Both the position numbers and the translations under genes were made by a program. Of a stretch of DNA of 64,000 nt, positions 7,831 to 15,737 are shown piece after piece (the stretch's first letter is position 1; each line of letters begins with the position of its first letter). This DNA is from Fictibacillus gelatini DSM 15865 (GTDB taxonomy: Bacteria; Bacillota; Bacilli; Bacillales; Fictibacillaceae): contig NZ_KE387229.1 of assembly GCF_000430745.1 (NCBI RefSeq), positions 1 through 64,000 of the forward strand. Direction: 5' to 3'. The notes beneath the pieces are model-generated. The model had not been told where the DNA came from. It did no database searches and worked only from the letters and a program-made list of their open reading frames with translations.

Positions 7831-9831
7831 TTATTCCAAAGTAATCGTGCTTACTTTTCCAGCTTCAATAGTAACTTGACCCGATTTTCCGTTAACTTCG
7901 ATCGTATAGCCCCCCGGCGTTAAATCAATCGCTTGAAAATCTCCACTACCATCCGAGTACGTTTGACGAACTTCTGGCCCTGTAATCGTAACAAGTTCAT
8001 GATCAGATCCATTTAAGGAACCAGAAAGATGCCCTTTTGAAGGTGATATTTTCCACGGTAATTCAGGAGCGGATATCTTTGTTGAAAATACGGGCTCTTG
8101 ACTGTATGTTGTAGGTGAACTTAAGACACTGTAAAACTCAGTATTAGATGTCCCATCTTTGTTGGTTACAGCATAACTGTAGAGACTAATACCACCCAAT
8201 TGTTTCCCTGTTGAAGATGGAGCCTGGGCCTTTTTAATCTGGGACAAGCTCTCTTGAATGGAATTTAAATATATGCCGACACCGGATAGCGTCATTCGTT
8301 TCCCTTGATGGTTTTTTTCCCATTCTAGCCAATGTTCATAATAGGCTTGTTGATTGCTATCATATTCCCTGAAATAATTCATAGGAACGGCTATATCAAT
8401 TGCCCCCTCTTCAAGCCAACTTTGCCAATCTTGCAAGGCACTGTTCATTGTAGAAGATTGATTCCAATCGTCTTTTGTTTTCGGACCGTCTCCCCAGGCT
8501 ATTGTTGCGGCTGAGACCGTAACCGATGGTTTCACACGTTGAACCGATGTATAAATTTTTCGAACCATATTGCTTACCTGATCCCTTCTCCACTGCTTCC
8601 AGGTCGGATCTGAAGGCTGTGGCAATCCGGATTTCTTATATGCCTTGTTGTAGCGTTCAACGCTTATATCGTTATAGCCCCAGTCCTCACCCATATATCG
8701 CACGAGATCCATATGAATGCCATCCACATCATAATTTCGGACAACACGCATAATGACATCTCTTGTATAATTCACCGCATCAGGTTGTCCCGGGTCAATG
8801 ACATAATCCGATCCATTAACATAGCTGCCTGTATAGGTCTTACTTAACCAGTTATTTTCACTAGATTGAGTCATACCGTGCGCGTTAAAAATATGATTTG
8901 GATCTTTTGGAGGTGTTGATTTATTCCAAATCGGCATCATCGCGAACCAGGCATGAACTTGAATTTTCGGATTGGCTGAATGCGCTTTTTGAATTAGATC
9001 GGCCAAAGGATCGTAACCGTCCTGCAAATAAGGGTCCTCCGTTTTGGGTTCAACTGAATTCAAATAATAGGCATCCCCTCGGCGCCTAACTTGCAGGAAA
9101 ATCGTATTTACATTGTTGTTTTGGGCATCTTTTATTAATTGATCGACCTGGTTTGGGGTTTTTGCTCCGTCATGAAACATATCAACCCAAAAAGCCCGAT
9201 ACTCTTTTGACATATCACCTGGAACAGAGTAAGTGATCGTAAGTTTTGGCTTTAGGTCATCGTATTTGAGATGATCATTCGAATAAAAAATCTTTGTTGA
9301 TTGGGTTTCATCTCGAAATTGGACCGAAATGCCATAATTTGATGCCCCGTTATACCAACTTTTCACAAGATCCGTCATGTAAAAGTCATACCATCCCGGT
9401 TGCTGTACGGTTTTGTTCGAGATACTGCTGCCTACTATTGGTCTATTATTCCATGTGAGAGTTGAAGCGTTCCATGAACTGTTGACAGGTCTAATATCTA
9501 TGGAGACTTGATTCGTAGTATTGTAATATTGGTAAAGACTTAGTTTTGCAGAAGTAATGACAGCATTATCTGGAAGAGAAGGCAACTTGAATTTAAGAAA
9601 ACTACGGGTAGTACCAAAATTGCTATGCTTTCCCGTTACTAAATACTGGCTTATTGAATAGCTCGTCGATGGATTTTGGCTGCTAATAAACGTATCTTCA
9701 ATTACTTCTGTTGTACTCACATTGACTGAAGACTCAGCTGCCTTGGCTGTCTTATTAAAGGCCCATAATTCTAGCAAGCTAGAAATGGTCACTAAAAAGA
9801 CAACCATCAACAATATACTCCTTTTTTTCAT
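7831..9831 (-). CDS. Secreted GHL10 (DUF187-type) glycosidase-like protein with DNRLRE domain
   Basis: The start at ATG 9831 follows AAGGGGGAAACGT; an upstream in-frame ATG at 9873 has no site and would precede the signal peptide. The 666-residue product has a signal peptide (about 1-30), a DNRLRE/CBM96-like domain (about 35-205, with TWNNRP and MTDLVKSWYNG, clearly paralogous to that of the RHS protein), a GHL10 TIM-barrel (about 207-520; EYRAFWVDMFHDG, FLQVRRRGDAYY, YDVDGIHMDLVRY) and a small C-terminal beta domain (about 580-666). The family acts on cell-wall or surface glycans, but exact substrates are poorly known. It lies only 25 bp ahead of the RHS gene and is likely cotranscribed with it. 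Confidence 0.85.
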   Translation of the reverse strand: MKKRSILLMVVFLVTISSLLELWAFNKTAKAAESSVNVSTTEVIEDTFISSQNPSTSYSISQYLVTGKHSNFGTTRSFLKFKLPSLPDNAVITSAKLSLYQYYNTTNQVSIDIRPVNSSWNASTLTWNNRPIVGSSISNKTVQQPGWYDFYMTDLVKSWYNGASNYGISVQFRDETQSTKIFYSNDHLKYDDLKPKLTITYSVPGDMSKEYRAFWVDMFHDGAKTPNQVDQLIKDAQNNNVNTIFLQVRRRGDAYYLNSVEPKTEDPYLQDGYDPLADLIQKAHSANPKIQVHAWFAMMPIWNKSTPPKDPNHIFNAHGMTQSSENNWLSKTYTGSYVNGSDYVIDPGQPDAVNYTRDVIMRVVRNYDVDGIHMDLVRYMGEDWGYNDISVERYNKAYKKSGLPQPSDPTWKQWRRDQVSNMVRKIYTSVQRVKPSVTVSAATIAWGDGPKTKDDWNQSSTMNSALQDWQSWLEEGAIDIAVPMNYFREYDSNQQAYYEHWLEWEKNHQGKRMTLSGVGIYLNSIQESLSQIKKAQAPSSTGKQLGGISLYSYAVTNKDGTSNTEFYSVLSSPTTYSQEPVFSTKISAPELPWKISPSKGHLSGSLNGSDHELVTITGPEVRQTYSDGSGDFQAIDLTPGGYTIEVNGKSGQVTIEAGKVSTITLE

Positions 9832-10049
9832 ACGTTTCCCCCTTATCCCCCTTTTTTCCATTTTGTACGACAATTAACTTCATTATATAATGCTTCCTGT
9901 TACCATAAATGGGTATGATTAACCATTTTTTCGATATGATTCTTAAATAAATTAGGATAAAAGTAACAAATTCATTTAATGTTGAATTCTAAAAATAGAT
10001 TTTCAAGAAGAATTCATCCTATTTATTTCCCGTAAAACTTTATAGTCAT
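9832..10049. other. AT-rich upstream region of the GHL10-RHS operon
   Basis: This stretch holds no gene. A TATAAT-like hexamer occurs on the minus strand near 9875-9880 with only a weak -35 partner, so the operon promoter probably lies here but is not assigned firmly. Nothing else recognisable was seen before the IS200 right-end hairpin. Confidence 0.35.
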
Positions 10050-10795
10050 CTACAATAAAAACCACCCGTGATAACGGGTGGTTTTCTCTGCGGCTGGAAG
10101 CCTTTGTTACTGACCAAACCCTAAAGGGCTACTGAATGGTTCGCCAGGCGTACTTCTTTTACTGGCCAGACCTCAAAGGCCTCCTTCTTATTTTCTTTTC
10201 TTTTTCTTTACCTCTTCACCTGTAAATGGATCAATATATTCCATCATCGTTAATTGTTCTGCGACTATATCATCCTGGATCTGGTTACGTATATATTCTT
10301 CTATTACCTTCTTGTTTCTCCCCACTGTATCCACATAATATCCGGTGCACCAAAATTTTCGGTTCCCGTACCGGTATTTCAAATTGGCGTGACGATCAAA
10401 TATCATCAAACTGCTTTTTCCTTTTAACTATCCTACAAATGCGGACACACTTATCTTAGGTGGAATACTTACCAACATATGTATGTGATCTTTACATGCT
10501 GTTGCTTCGATAATCTCTACACCCTTTCTCTCACATAGCGTGCGCAGTATTTCTCCAATGTCCTTTTTAATTTTCCCATAAATGATTTGCCTTCTGTACT
10601 TTGGGGCAAATACGATGTGATACTTACAATTCCATTTCGTGTGTGCTAAACTATTAGTGTCTTTTGACATAAAAACTCCTCCGTATGCTGATATTTTGGC
10701 TGACGAACCAAAAATATTTTAGCATCACAGAGGAGTTTTTTTAATACCACGCTGAAAGCTTTTTGGAACCCTAGGCCTAGCCTAGGGTTTTCTTT
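10050..10795 (-). mobile_element. IS200-type element (IS200/IS605 family), inactive
   Basis: The element carries only a tnpA-type gene and has no terminal inverted repeats. Its right end is marked by a perfect hairpin at 10057-10085 (AAAACCACCCG / CGGGTGGTTTT). Its left end carries a long imperfect hairpin at about 10675-10741 (ACTCCTC...GAGGAGT with inner TGCTGATATTTTGG / CCAAAAATATTTTAGCA), followed by a second hairpin at 10768-10788 (CCCTAGGC/GCCTAGGG). Subterminal hairpins are the TnpA recognition structures of this family. Boundaries are approximate. A relic of the left end is found at 30853-30932. Confidence 0.75.
10188..10670 (-). pseudogene. tnpA: IS200-type TnpA (HUH Y1 transposase) split by an in-frame stop
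   Basis: The frame from ATG 10670 reads a normal Y1 transposase start (HTKWNCKYHIVFAPKYRR) and contains the HUH motif in KDHIHMLV. It hits TAG after ISVSAFVG and continues in the same frame with LKGKSSLMIFDRHANLKYRY to a normal C-terminus (DPFTGEEVKKKKRK) at 10188. The TAG replaces the Tyr codon normally found in this family, a single-base change. The catalytic Tyr region (GYYVDTVGR) falls after the stop, so HUH and Tyr are separated and the enzyme is inactive unless the stop is read through. Confidence 0.9.
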
Positions 10796-10800
10796 TCCAC

Positions 10801-10830
10801 AAAAAAAACGCACTTCATGTTGAAGTGCGT
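10801..10830 (-). terminator. Intrinsic terminator of the PAS kinase gene
   Basis: Perfect stem ACGCACTTCA / TGAAGTGCGT with a 3-base loop, followed on the minus strand by eight T. The stem base touches the kinase stop codon. Confidence 0.9.
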
Positions 10831-12206
10831 CAGGCGACCGGCAAGGTGATTTGGACGGTCGTTCCTTTTCCTTTTTTGCTTTTAATTTGGAACGTTCCTT
10901 TATGTTTTTTAATGATTTGTTGGCTGATCATAAGACCAAGGCCTGTTCCTTTATCCTTTGTCGTATAAAAGGGCTTTCCAATTTTTTTGATATCTTCTTC
11001 GGGAATTCCGCAGCCTTCATCTTCAATGGCGATCATGACGTCCTTATCATCGGATGAACATGATACGCGGACGACCCCGCCTTTTTCCATCGACTCGAGC
11101 GCATTTTTCACCACGTTAATAAACACTTGTTTCAACCCATCCTCATCACATTCGACAAGCGGCATCTCACCTGTAGATTGAAATTCTATTTCACTATTGT
11201 GATTTTCTGCTTCCCTCTTCAACAAGGCAACAACATAATCTAACAGGTCCTCAATGCTTTTTTTCTCATAATCTTTTACTTGTGGTTTAGCCAGAATTAA
11301 AAGCTCTGTGACGATTTTCTCAATCCGGTTCAGCTCATCGAACATAATTTGATAATACTTTTGCGCATTTACGGTTTCTCTCGTTTGCAACAGCTGAATA
11401 AATCCTTTTAATGCCGTTAAAGGATTGCGGATTTCATGAACGACGGAAGCGGCAAGCTGGCCGACAATCGATAAGGTGTCGGATTTCTTCAGCATTTCCT
11501 CCGTCGATTTGACTTCCGTCATATCACAGGCGATGGCATAAACGCCATATACTCTTTGATCCATAATAACAGGAATGGCGGTCATGCCAATTTCTTTTCG
11601 TTTTCCATCTTTATCGTAAATGTACGTTTTCCAATTCCGCAATTTTCCGTTCGTGACTTTTTTTAGCTCGCTCGCTGCCCTTTTTGATTCTTGCTCATCA
11701 AACAACATTTCAAATGACTGGTGAATGAGCATATCTCTGGAATAACCCGTATATTCTTCGGCAGACTTATTTACATCTTTAATCTTCCCATCAAGGCTAA
11801 TCGCAAAGACCGTATTCGGGCTATATTCAAATAAAAATTGATAGTTTTGATCTTCTTCTTTCCTTACAGAACCACTCGAAGCCGTTTTCACGATCAGACA
11901 ATACAGCGATTCTGGCTGATGGCGAATGGATTGAATTGTCACAATGACCGGAACCATTCGGCCATCTTTCGTATGTAACCACTCTTTCGTTTCGATTTGT
12001 CTTTCATCCTCAATCACTAAATCAGGCAAGATGGAGGTAATCGATTGTCCTTCCATCTCTTTTGCCAAATATCCGGATAACATTTCGGCGGCGGGATTGA
12101 ACGAGTAGATGTTTTGATGATGGGAAAGAAAAATAACTGCATCGGAAAGGTGATGGATAAAGCTTATATCGAATACATCTGCTTTTTCCATTAGACTCAT
12201 TTTCAC
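10830..12206 (-). CDS. Two-PAS cytoplasmic sensor histidine kinase (sporulation-kinase type)
   Basis: The GTG at 12206 lies five bases after GGAGG; the ATG at 12200 is also possible. The 458-residue protein has no membrane segment. PAS domains cover about 10-115 and 128-235 (PNTVFAISLDGKIKDVN, then YGVYAIACDMTEVK). The HisKA dimerisation domain at about 245-310 carries the phospho-acceptor His in VVHEIRNPLTALKGF. The HATPase domain to the end has N-box NVVKNALESM, G1 DEGCGIP and G2 GTGLGL. The architecture resembles KinA/KinE-type kinases feeding the Spo0F-Spo0A phosphorelay. No partner response regulator is adjacent, as expected for an orphan phosphorelay kinase. A Spo0A-box-like site lies upstream. 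The exact orthologue is not certain. Confidence 0.85.
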   Translation of the reverse strand: MKMSLMEKADVFDISFIHHLSDAVIFLSHHQNIYSFNPAAEMLSGYLAKEMEGQSITSILPDLVIEDERQIETKEWLHTKDGRMVPVIVTIQSIRHQPESLYCLIVKTASSGSVRKEEDQNYQFLFEYSPNTVFAISLDGKIKDVNKSAEEYTGYSRDMLIHQSFEMLFDEQESKRAASELKKVTNGKLRNWKTYIYDKDGKRKEIGMTAIPVIMDQRVYGVYAIACDMTEVKSTEEMLKKSDTLSIVGQLAASVVHEIRNPLTALKGFIQLLQTRETVNAQKYYQIMFDELNRIEKIVTELLILAKPQVKDYEKKSIEDLLDYVVALLKREAENHNSEIEFQSTGEMPLVECDEDGLKQVFINVVKNALESMEKGGVVRVSCSSDDKDVMIAIEDEGCGIPEEDIKKIGKPFYTTKDKGTGLGLMISQQIIKKHKGTFQIKSKKGKGTTVQITLPVA

Positions 12207-12278
12207 AACTCCCTCCGAAATGTTGAAAATTTCTACACGTTAACTATATCAAATTCCGACACAGTTTTGTAACATTAT

Positions 12279-12285
12279 TCGACAA
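12279..12285 (-). promoter_or_regulatory. Candidate Spo0A box upstream of the kinase gene
   Basis: The minus strand reads TGTCGAA, the exact Spo0A-box core, about 70 bp upstream of the start. A TTACAA / TATAGT pair with 18-bp spacing lies between it and the gene and could be the sigma-A promoter. A 7-bp word alone is weak evidence. Confidence 0.35.
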
Positions 12286-12317
12286 AAAAAGACTAAAATC
12301 AAAAATTTTAGTCTTTT
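12286..12317 (-). terminator. Intrinsic terminator downstream of speB
   Basis: Stem AAGACTAAAAT / ATTTTAGTCTT with a short loop and seven T on the minus strand. It closes the speE-speB transcript before the kinase gene. Confidence 0.85.
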
Positions 12318-12344
12318 CCCTTCATCTATTTCATTGTCCAACTG

Positions 12345-13223
12345 TTATTTTTTATTGACCCAACCGAGGAGCATTTCACGAACGAATTTGCTTGCCGCAA
12401 TCGGGGTTTGTTCGGACGGATCATATACAGGAGCCACTTCAACAAGATCCGCGCCGATGACCTTGACGTCAGACTCAGAAATAAGCATTATCGCTTCCAG
12501 CAATTCTTTCGATGTAATTCCGCCAGCTTCCGCCGTACCCGTTCCCGGTGCATGGGCCGGATCGAGAACATCGATGTCGATCGTCACATAGACGTTTCTC
12601 CCTGCAAGCGTCGGCAACACTTTTTTCAACGGTTCGGCTACGTCAAACTTATAAAGATGCATACCTGATTCCTTTGCAAATTGGAATTCTTCGCGCATCC
12701 CTGAGCGAATACCGAATGAATACACATTTTCAGGTCCAATTAACTCGCATGCTTTCCGAATCGGTGTTGAATGGGAAAGCGCCTCTCCCTCGTATTGTTC
12801 GCGAAGGTCGGCGTGAGCATCAATATGAATGATCGCATAATCGTCGTATTTCTTTTTCATCGCTTTAAAAATTGGCCAGGAAACAAGATGCTCGCCGCCA
12901 AGGCCTAGCGGGAATTTGCCGGCATCGAGCAATTTCCCCACATATTCTTCAATGAGGTTCAAACTGCGCTCAGGGTTGCCAAATGGAAGTGGAATATCCC
13001 CCGCATCAAAATAATTCACTTCTTCTAAATGCTTGTCCGCATATGGGCTGTATTCTTCCAGACCTAACGACGCTTCGCGAATGCGGGCAGGGCCAAAACG
13101 CGAACCCGGGCGGAAGGAAACAGTCCAATCCATCGGCATCCCGTAAATGACTGCATCACTCGTTTCAAAGTCAGGCTTGCTTAAAATAAACACGTTGCCG
13201 GAGTAGGCTTCTTCAAATCGCAT
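12345..13223 (-). CDS. speB: Agmatinase (agmatine ureohydrolase)
   Basis: The ATG at 13223 lies eight bases after AAAGGAG; the preceding TTG is not needed. The 292-residue protein is an arginase-superfamily enzyme with the two-manganese site motifs GGEHLVSWP, IIHIDAHADLR and TIDIDVLDPAHAPGTG, and the agmatinase-type AEAGG. It converts agmatine to putrescine and urea, giving the substrate of the neighbouring spermidine synthase. The order speE then speB on one strand is the same as in B. subtilis. The 57-bp gap from speE contains a GC-rich hairpin (GGCGGC / GCCGCC, about 13247-13274) that could moderate readthrough. Confidence 0.95.
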   Translation of the reverse strand: MRFEEAYSGNVFILSKPDFETSDAVIYGMPMDWTVSFRPGSRFGPARIREASLGLEEYSPYADKHLEEVNYFDAGDIPLPFGNPERSLNLIEEYVGKLLDAGKFPLGLGGEHLVSWPIFKAMKKKYDDYAIIHIDAHADLREQYEGEALSHSTPIRKACELIGPENVYSFGIRSGMREEFQFAKESGMHLYKFDVAEPLKKVLPTLAGRNVYVTIDIDVLDPAHAPGTGTAEAGGITSKELLEAIMLISESDVKVIGADLVEVAPVYDPSEQTPIAASKFVREMLLGWVNKK

Positions 13224-13280
13224 CAAACAGTCTCCTTTCAGAAAATGGCGGCCCGGGTGCCCCGTAAGCCGCCTTCGCTA

Positions 13281-14117
13281 TTATTTTTTAATTAAATCTT
13301 GAACAAACTTTGGAAGGACAAATGCCGCTTTGTGCAGCTCTTTCGTCCAATATTTCGTTTCAATGTCATGGAACCGCTCGTCGCTTACTTCAAGCGGATC
13401 ATGCTTTTTCGAGCCGATCGTAAATGTCCACAGGCCGCTCGGATAGGTCGGGATATTGGCCGTGTACAGACGGGTGATCGGGAAAATCTCGCTTACATCG
13501 GAAAATACTTTCGAAATCAAATCCGGAGTGAACCATGGGTTGTCGGTTTGCGCGACAAATACACCATCTTCTTTCAGCGCTTTGGAAATGCCTTCGTAAA
13601 ATCCTTTTTCAAACAGCTTGACCGCAGGACCAACCGGCTCGGTGGAATCAACCATAATCACATCATACTTGTTCTCACTTGTTGCAATATGCATAAAGCC
13701 GTCGTCCACTTTAACTTCAACGCGCGGATTGTCAAGTTCGCCAGCAATTTCAGGCAAATATTGCTTCGAGTATTCAATGACTTTTCCATCGATTTCAACC
13801 AATGTCGCTTTTTCAACGGATGGGTGTTTCAACACTTCGCGAATAACCCCGCCGTCACCGCCACCGACGACAAGCACTTGCTTCGGATTTGGGTGGGTAA
13901 ACAATGGGATGTGCGCCACCATTTCATGATAGACGAACTCATCTTTTTGCGTCGTCATGACCATACCGTCCAAAACAAGCATGTTCCCAAACTCTTCTGT
14001 TTCTACCATATCAAGCTTTTGGAATTCCGTTTGCTCCGTCACGTATGTACGTTTGATCTTCGCTGTAATTCCAAAGTTTTTCGTCTGCTTTTCCGTGAAC
14101 CATAATTCCACGTTCAT
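13281..14117 (-). CDS. speE: Spermidine synthase
   Basis: The start at ATG 14117 ([16 protein letters not shown]) aligns with the B. subtilis protein start; the frame is open 27 codons further upstream but that part is not conserved. The 278-residue aminopropyltransferase has the [12 protein letters not shown] entry strand, [19 protein letters not shown] for decarboxylated AdoMet, and [14 protein letters not shown] with the catalytic Asp. It transfers an aminopropyl group to putrescine and releases methylthioadenosine. The ribosome site AAAGGAG lies unusually close (2 bp) to the ATG, so a GTG one codon earlier may be used. Confidence 0.95.
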   Translation of the reverse strand: MNVELWFTEKQTKNFGITAKIKRTYVTEQTEFQKLDMVETEEFGNMLVLDGMVMTTQKDEFVYHEMVAHIPLFTHPNPKQVLVVGGGDGGVIREVLKHPSVEKATLVEIDGKVIEYSKQYLPEIAGELDNPRVEVKVDDGFMHIATSENKYDVIMVDSTEPVGPAVKLFEKGFYEGISKALKEDGVFVAQTDNPWFTPDLISKVFSDVSEIFPITRLYTANIPTYPSGLWTFTIGSKKHDPLEVSDERFHDIETKYWTKELHKAAFVLPKFVQDLIKK

Positions 14118-14261
14118 CACTCCTTTTTTTCTTGATCGCGGCCAGCCAAAACGTAGCGTGCTTCTTTGCCGCTTTTCATTATTCGAAATGCCAGGCATCG
14201 TTGTTTTTTAATCAAACATAACGATTATAGCATTTACCTTTTTCATAATCTACTTGCATTT

Positions 14262-15551
14262 TTATACTCTTTTTATTAAGGCTTCCGTTCTCGCCTTCGC
14301 TTCAAAAATGACTTTTTCTTCATCGATCGAAAGCAGCTCCCTGCCCCGCATGACAACTTTCCCATCAATAATGACCGTATCGACATCTTGCCCTGTCGCT
14401 GAATAAACAAGAAGCGAAACATCATCATGCGCAGGCGTTAAATGGATCTTGCCCATATCGATGAGCGTGAGGTCGGCTTTTTTCCCGATTTCGATTGACC
14501 CGATTTCATCTCCGAGCGCGAGCACTTCGGCCCCATTGATAGTTGCCATTTTTAGCACTTCACCGGCTGATAAGGCAGAGGCATCCTTATAGAGCAGCTT
14601 TTGCATCCATGTCGCCGCCTTCATTTCCATAAAAAGGTCCAGCGTGCTTGCGCTGCCGGCTCCGTCTGTGCCGAGGCCGATTGTGATTTTCTCTTTCATT
14701 AAACCGGTAACCTCACTTATGCCGCAGCCGAGCTTCGCATTGCTGACCGGGTTATGAATGATGCCGCCTTTTATCTGTTTTAAAATAGCCACATCTTCTT
14801 TACTGAAATGAACGCCGTGGGCCAGCAATACGTGGGTGCCGTCAAACATCCCGGCACTTTCCAAATACGCCGTCGGGCTCATTCCGTAGCGCTCCTCAAT
14901 AATGGCGGTTTCATCCATCGTTTCCGCAAGGTGGGTATGCAGCGGCTTTTCTTTTTCTTTCGCCAATTGGACGACGTCTTTCAAGAACTCCGGCGGACAC
15001 AAATACGGCGAATGCGGAGCGATCATCGCCGTAATCCGCCCATTTGCTTTTCCGTGCCATTTGTCGACGACGTCCGCCGCTTCCTTCAGTCGCCCTTCAT
15101 AGTCGGAGTCCATCGCGATCAACCCCCTTGCAAGAGACGCGCGGATTCCGCTTTCCTCTACCGCCCGTCCAATCGTGTCCATGCCGATATACATGTCCGC
15201 GTATGTCGTTGTTCCCGATTTGATCATTTCAGCAATAGACAGCATCGCTCCCCAATAGCGGTCTTCATCCGTCATTTTCATTTCCGCCGGTTGCATCTTT
15301 TTGTTTAGCCAATCCATTAACGGTAAATCATCACAATAACAGCGTAAGAGCGACATCGGCGTATGCTGGTGCCCGTTGACAAGCCCTGGTATGGCAAGCA
15401 TCCCTTTCCCATCGATGATCTCATTCTCATTCTCTGCATGCTTCACATTGCCGATTTCATGGAATTTCCCGTCCTTAATGAATATATCGCCCTGGTTGGC
15501 GGCCCAATTTCCCTCCTCTAAGACAAGATAACGAATATTTTTAATCAACAT
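14262..15551 (-). CDS. mtaD: 5-methylthioadenosine / S-adenosylhomocysteine deaminase (amidohydrolase)
   Basis: The ATG at 15551 lies nine bases after GGAGG, giving 429 residues; the longer open frame to 15713 has no conserved sequence. It is an amidohydrolase-superfamily TIM-barrel with the metal motif GLVNGHQHTPMSLLR (HxH), THLAET, HNPVSNAKLGCG and GLGTDGAGS, matching the MtaD/SahH-deaminase branch. It would deaminate MTA or SAH to the inosine analogue. The position beside speE fits, because SpeE produces MTA (inference). Substrate preference cannot be read from the sequence; some relatives act on other adenosine derivatives. Confidence 0.8.
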   Translation of the reverse strand: MLIKNIRYLVLEEGNWAANQGDIFIKDGKFHEIGNVKHAENENEIIDGKGMLAIPGLVNGHQHTPMSLLRCYCDDLPLMDWLNKKMQPAEMKMTDEDRYWGAMLSIAEMIKSGTTTYADMYIGMDTIGRAVEESGIRASLARGLIAMDSDYEGRLKEAADVVDKWHGKANGRITAMIAPHSPYLCPPEFLKDVVQLAKEKEKPLHTHLAETMDETAIIEERYGMSPTAYLESAGMFDGTHVLLAHGVHFSKEDVAILKQIKGGIIHNPVSNAKLGCGISEVTGLMKEKITIGLGTDGAGSASTLDLFMEMKAATWMQKLLYKDASALSAGEVLKMATINGAEVLALGDEIGSIEIGKKADLTLIDMGKIHLTPAHDDVSLLVYSATGQDVDTVIIDGKVVMRGRELLSIDEEKVIFEAKARTEALIKRV

Positions 15552-15737
15552 GATCGATAACCTCCAATTGATTGCTAGTACTAGTATATCATTCTTTAAC
15601 TCTTCCCTGTTTAACCGGCGATTGCCCGCATGTTTAAGCGGCCGGGTTCTTTGCAATACTAACAGATAAGAATGCACATGTACTGCATCACCCGTGCATC
15701 GAAAGAGAATCAATCACGAAAAGGGAGGCACATTTCG

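Noticed and set aside
13299-14105. Long rightward open frame of 268 codons opposite speE
   Set aside because: Antisense shadow of speE; no ribosome site and no protein-like composition.
14118-14198. N-terminal extension of speE
   Set aside because: Not conserved and overlaps the likely promoter region.
15672-15737. Extended N-terminus of the class A PBP from ATG 15672
   Set aside because: TTG 15738 has the only good ribosome site and gives a normal N-terminus.
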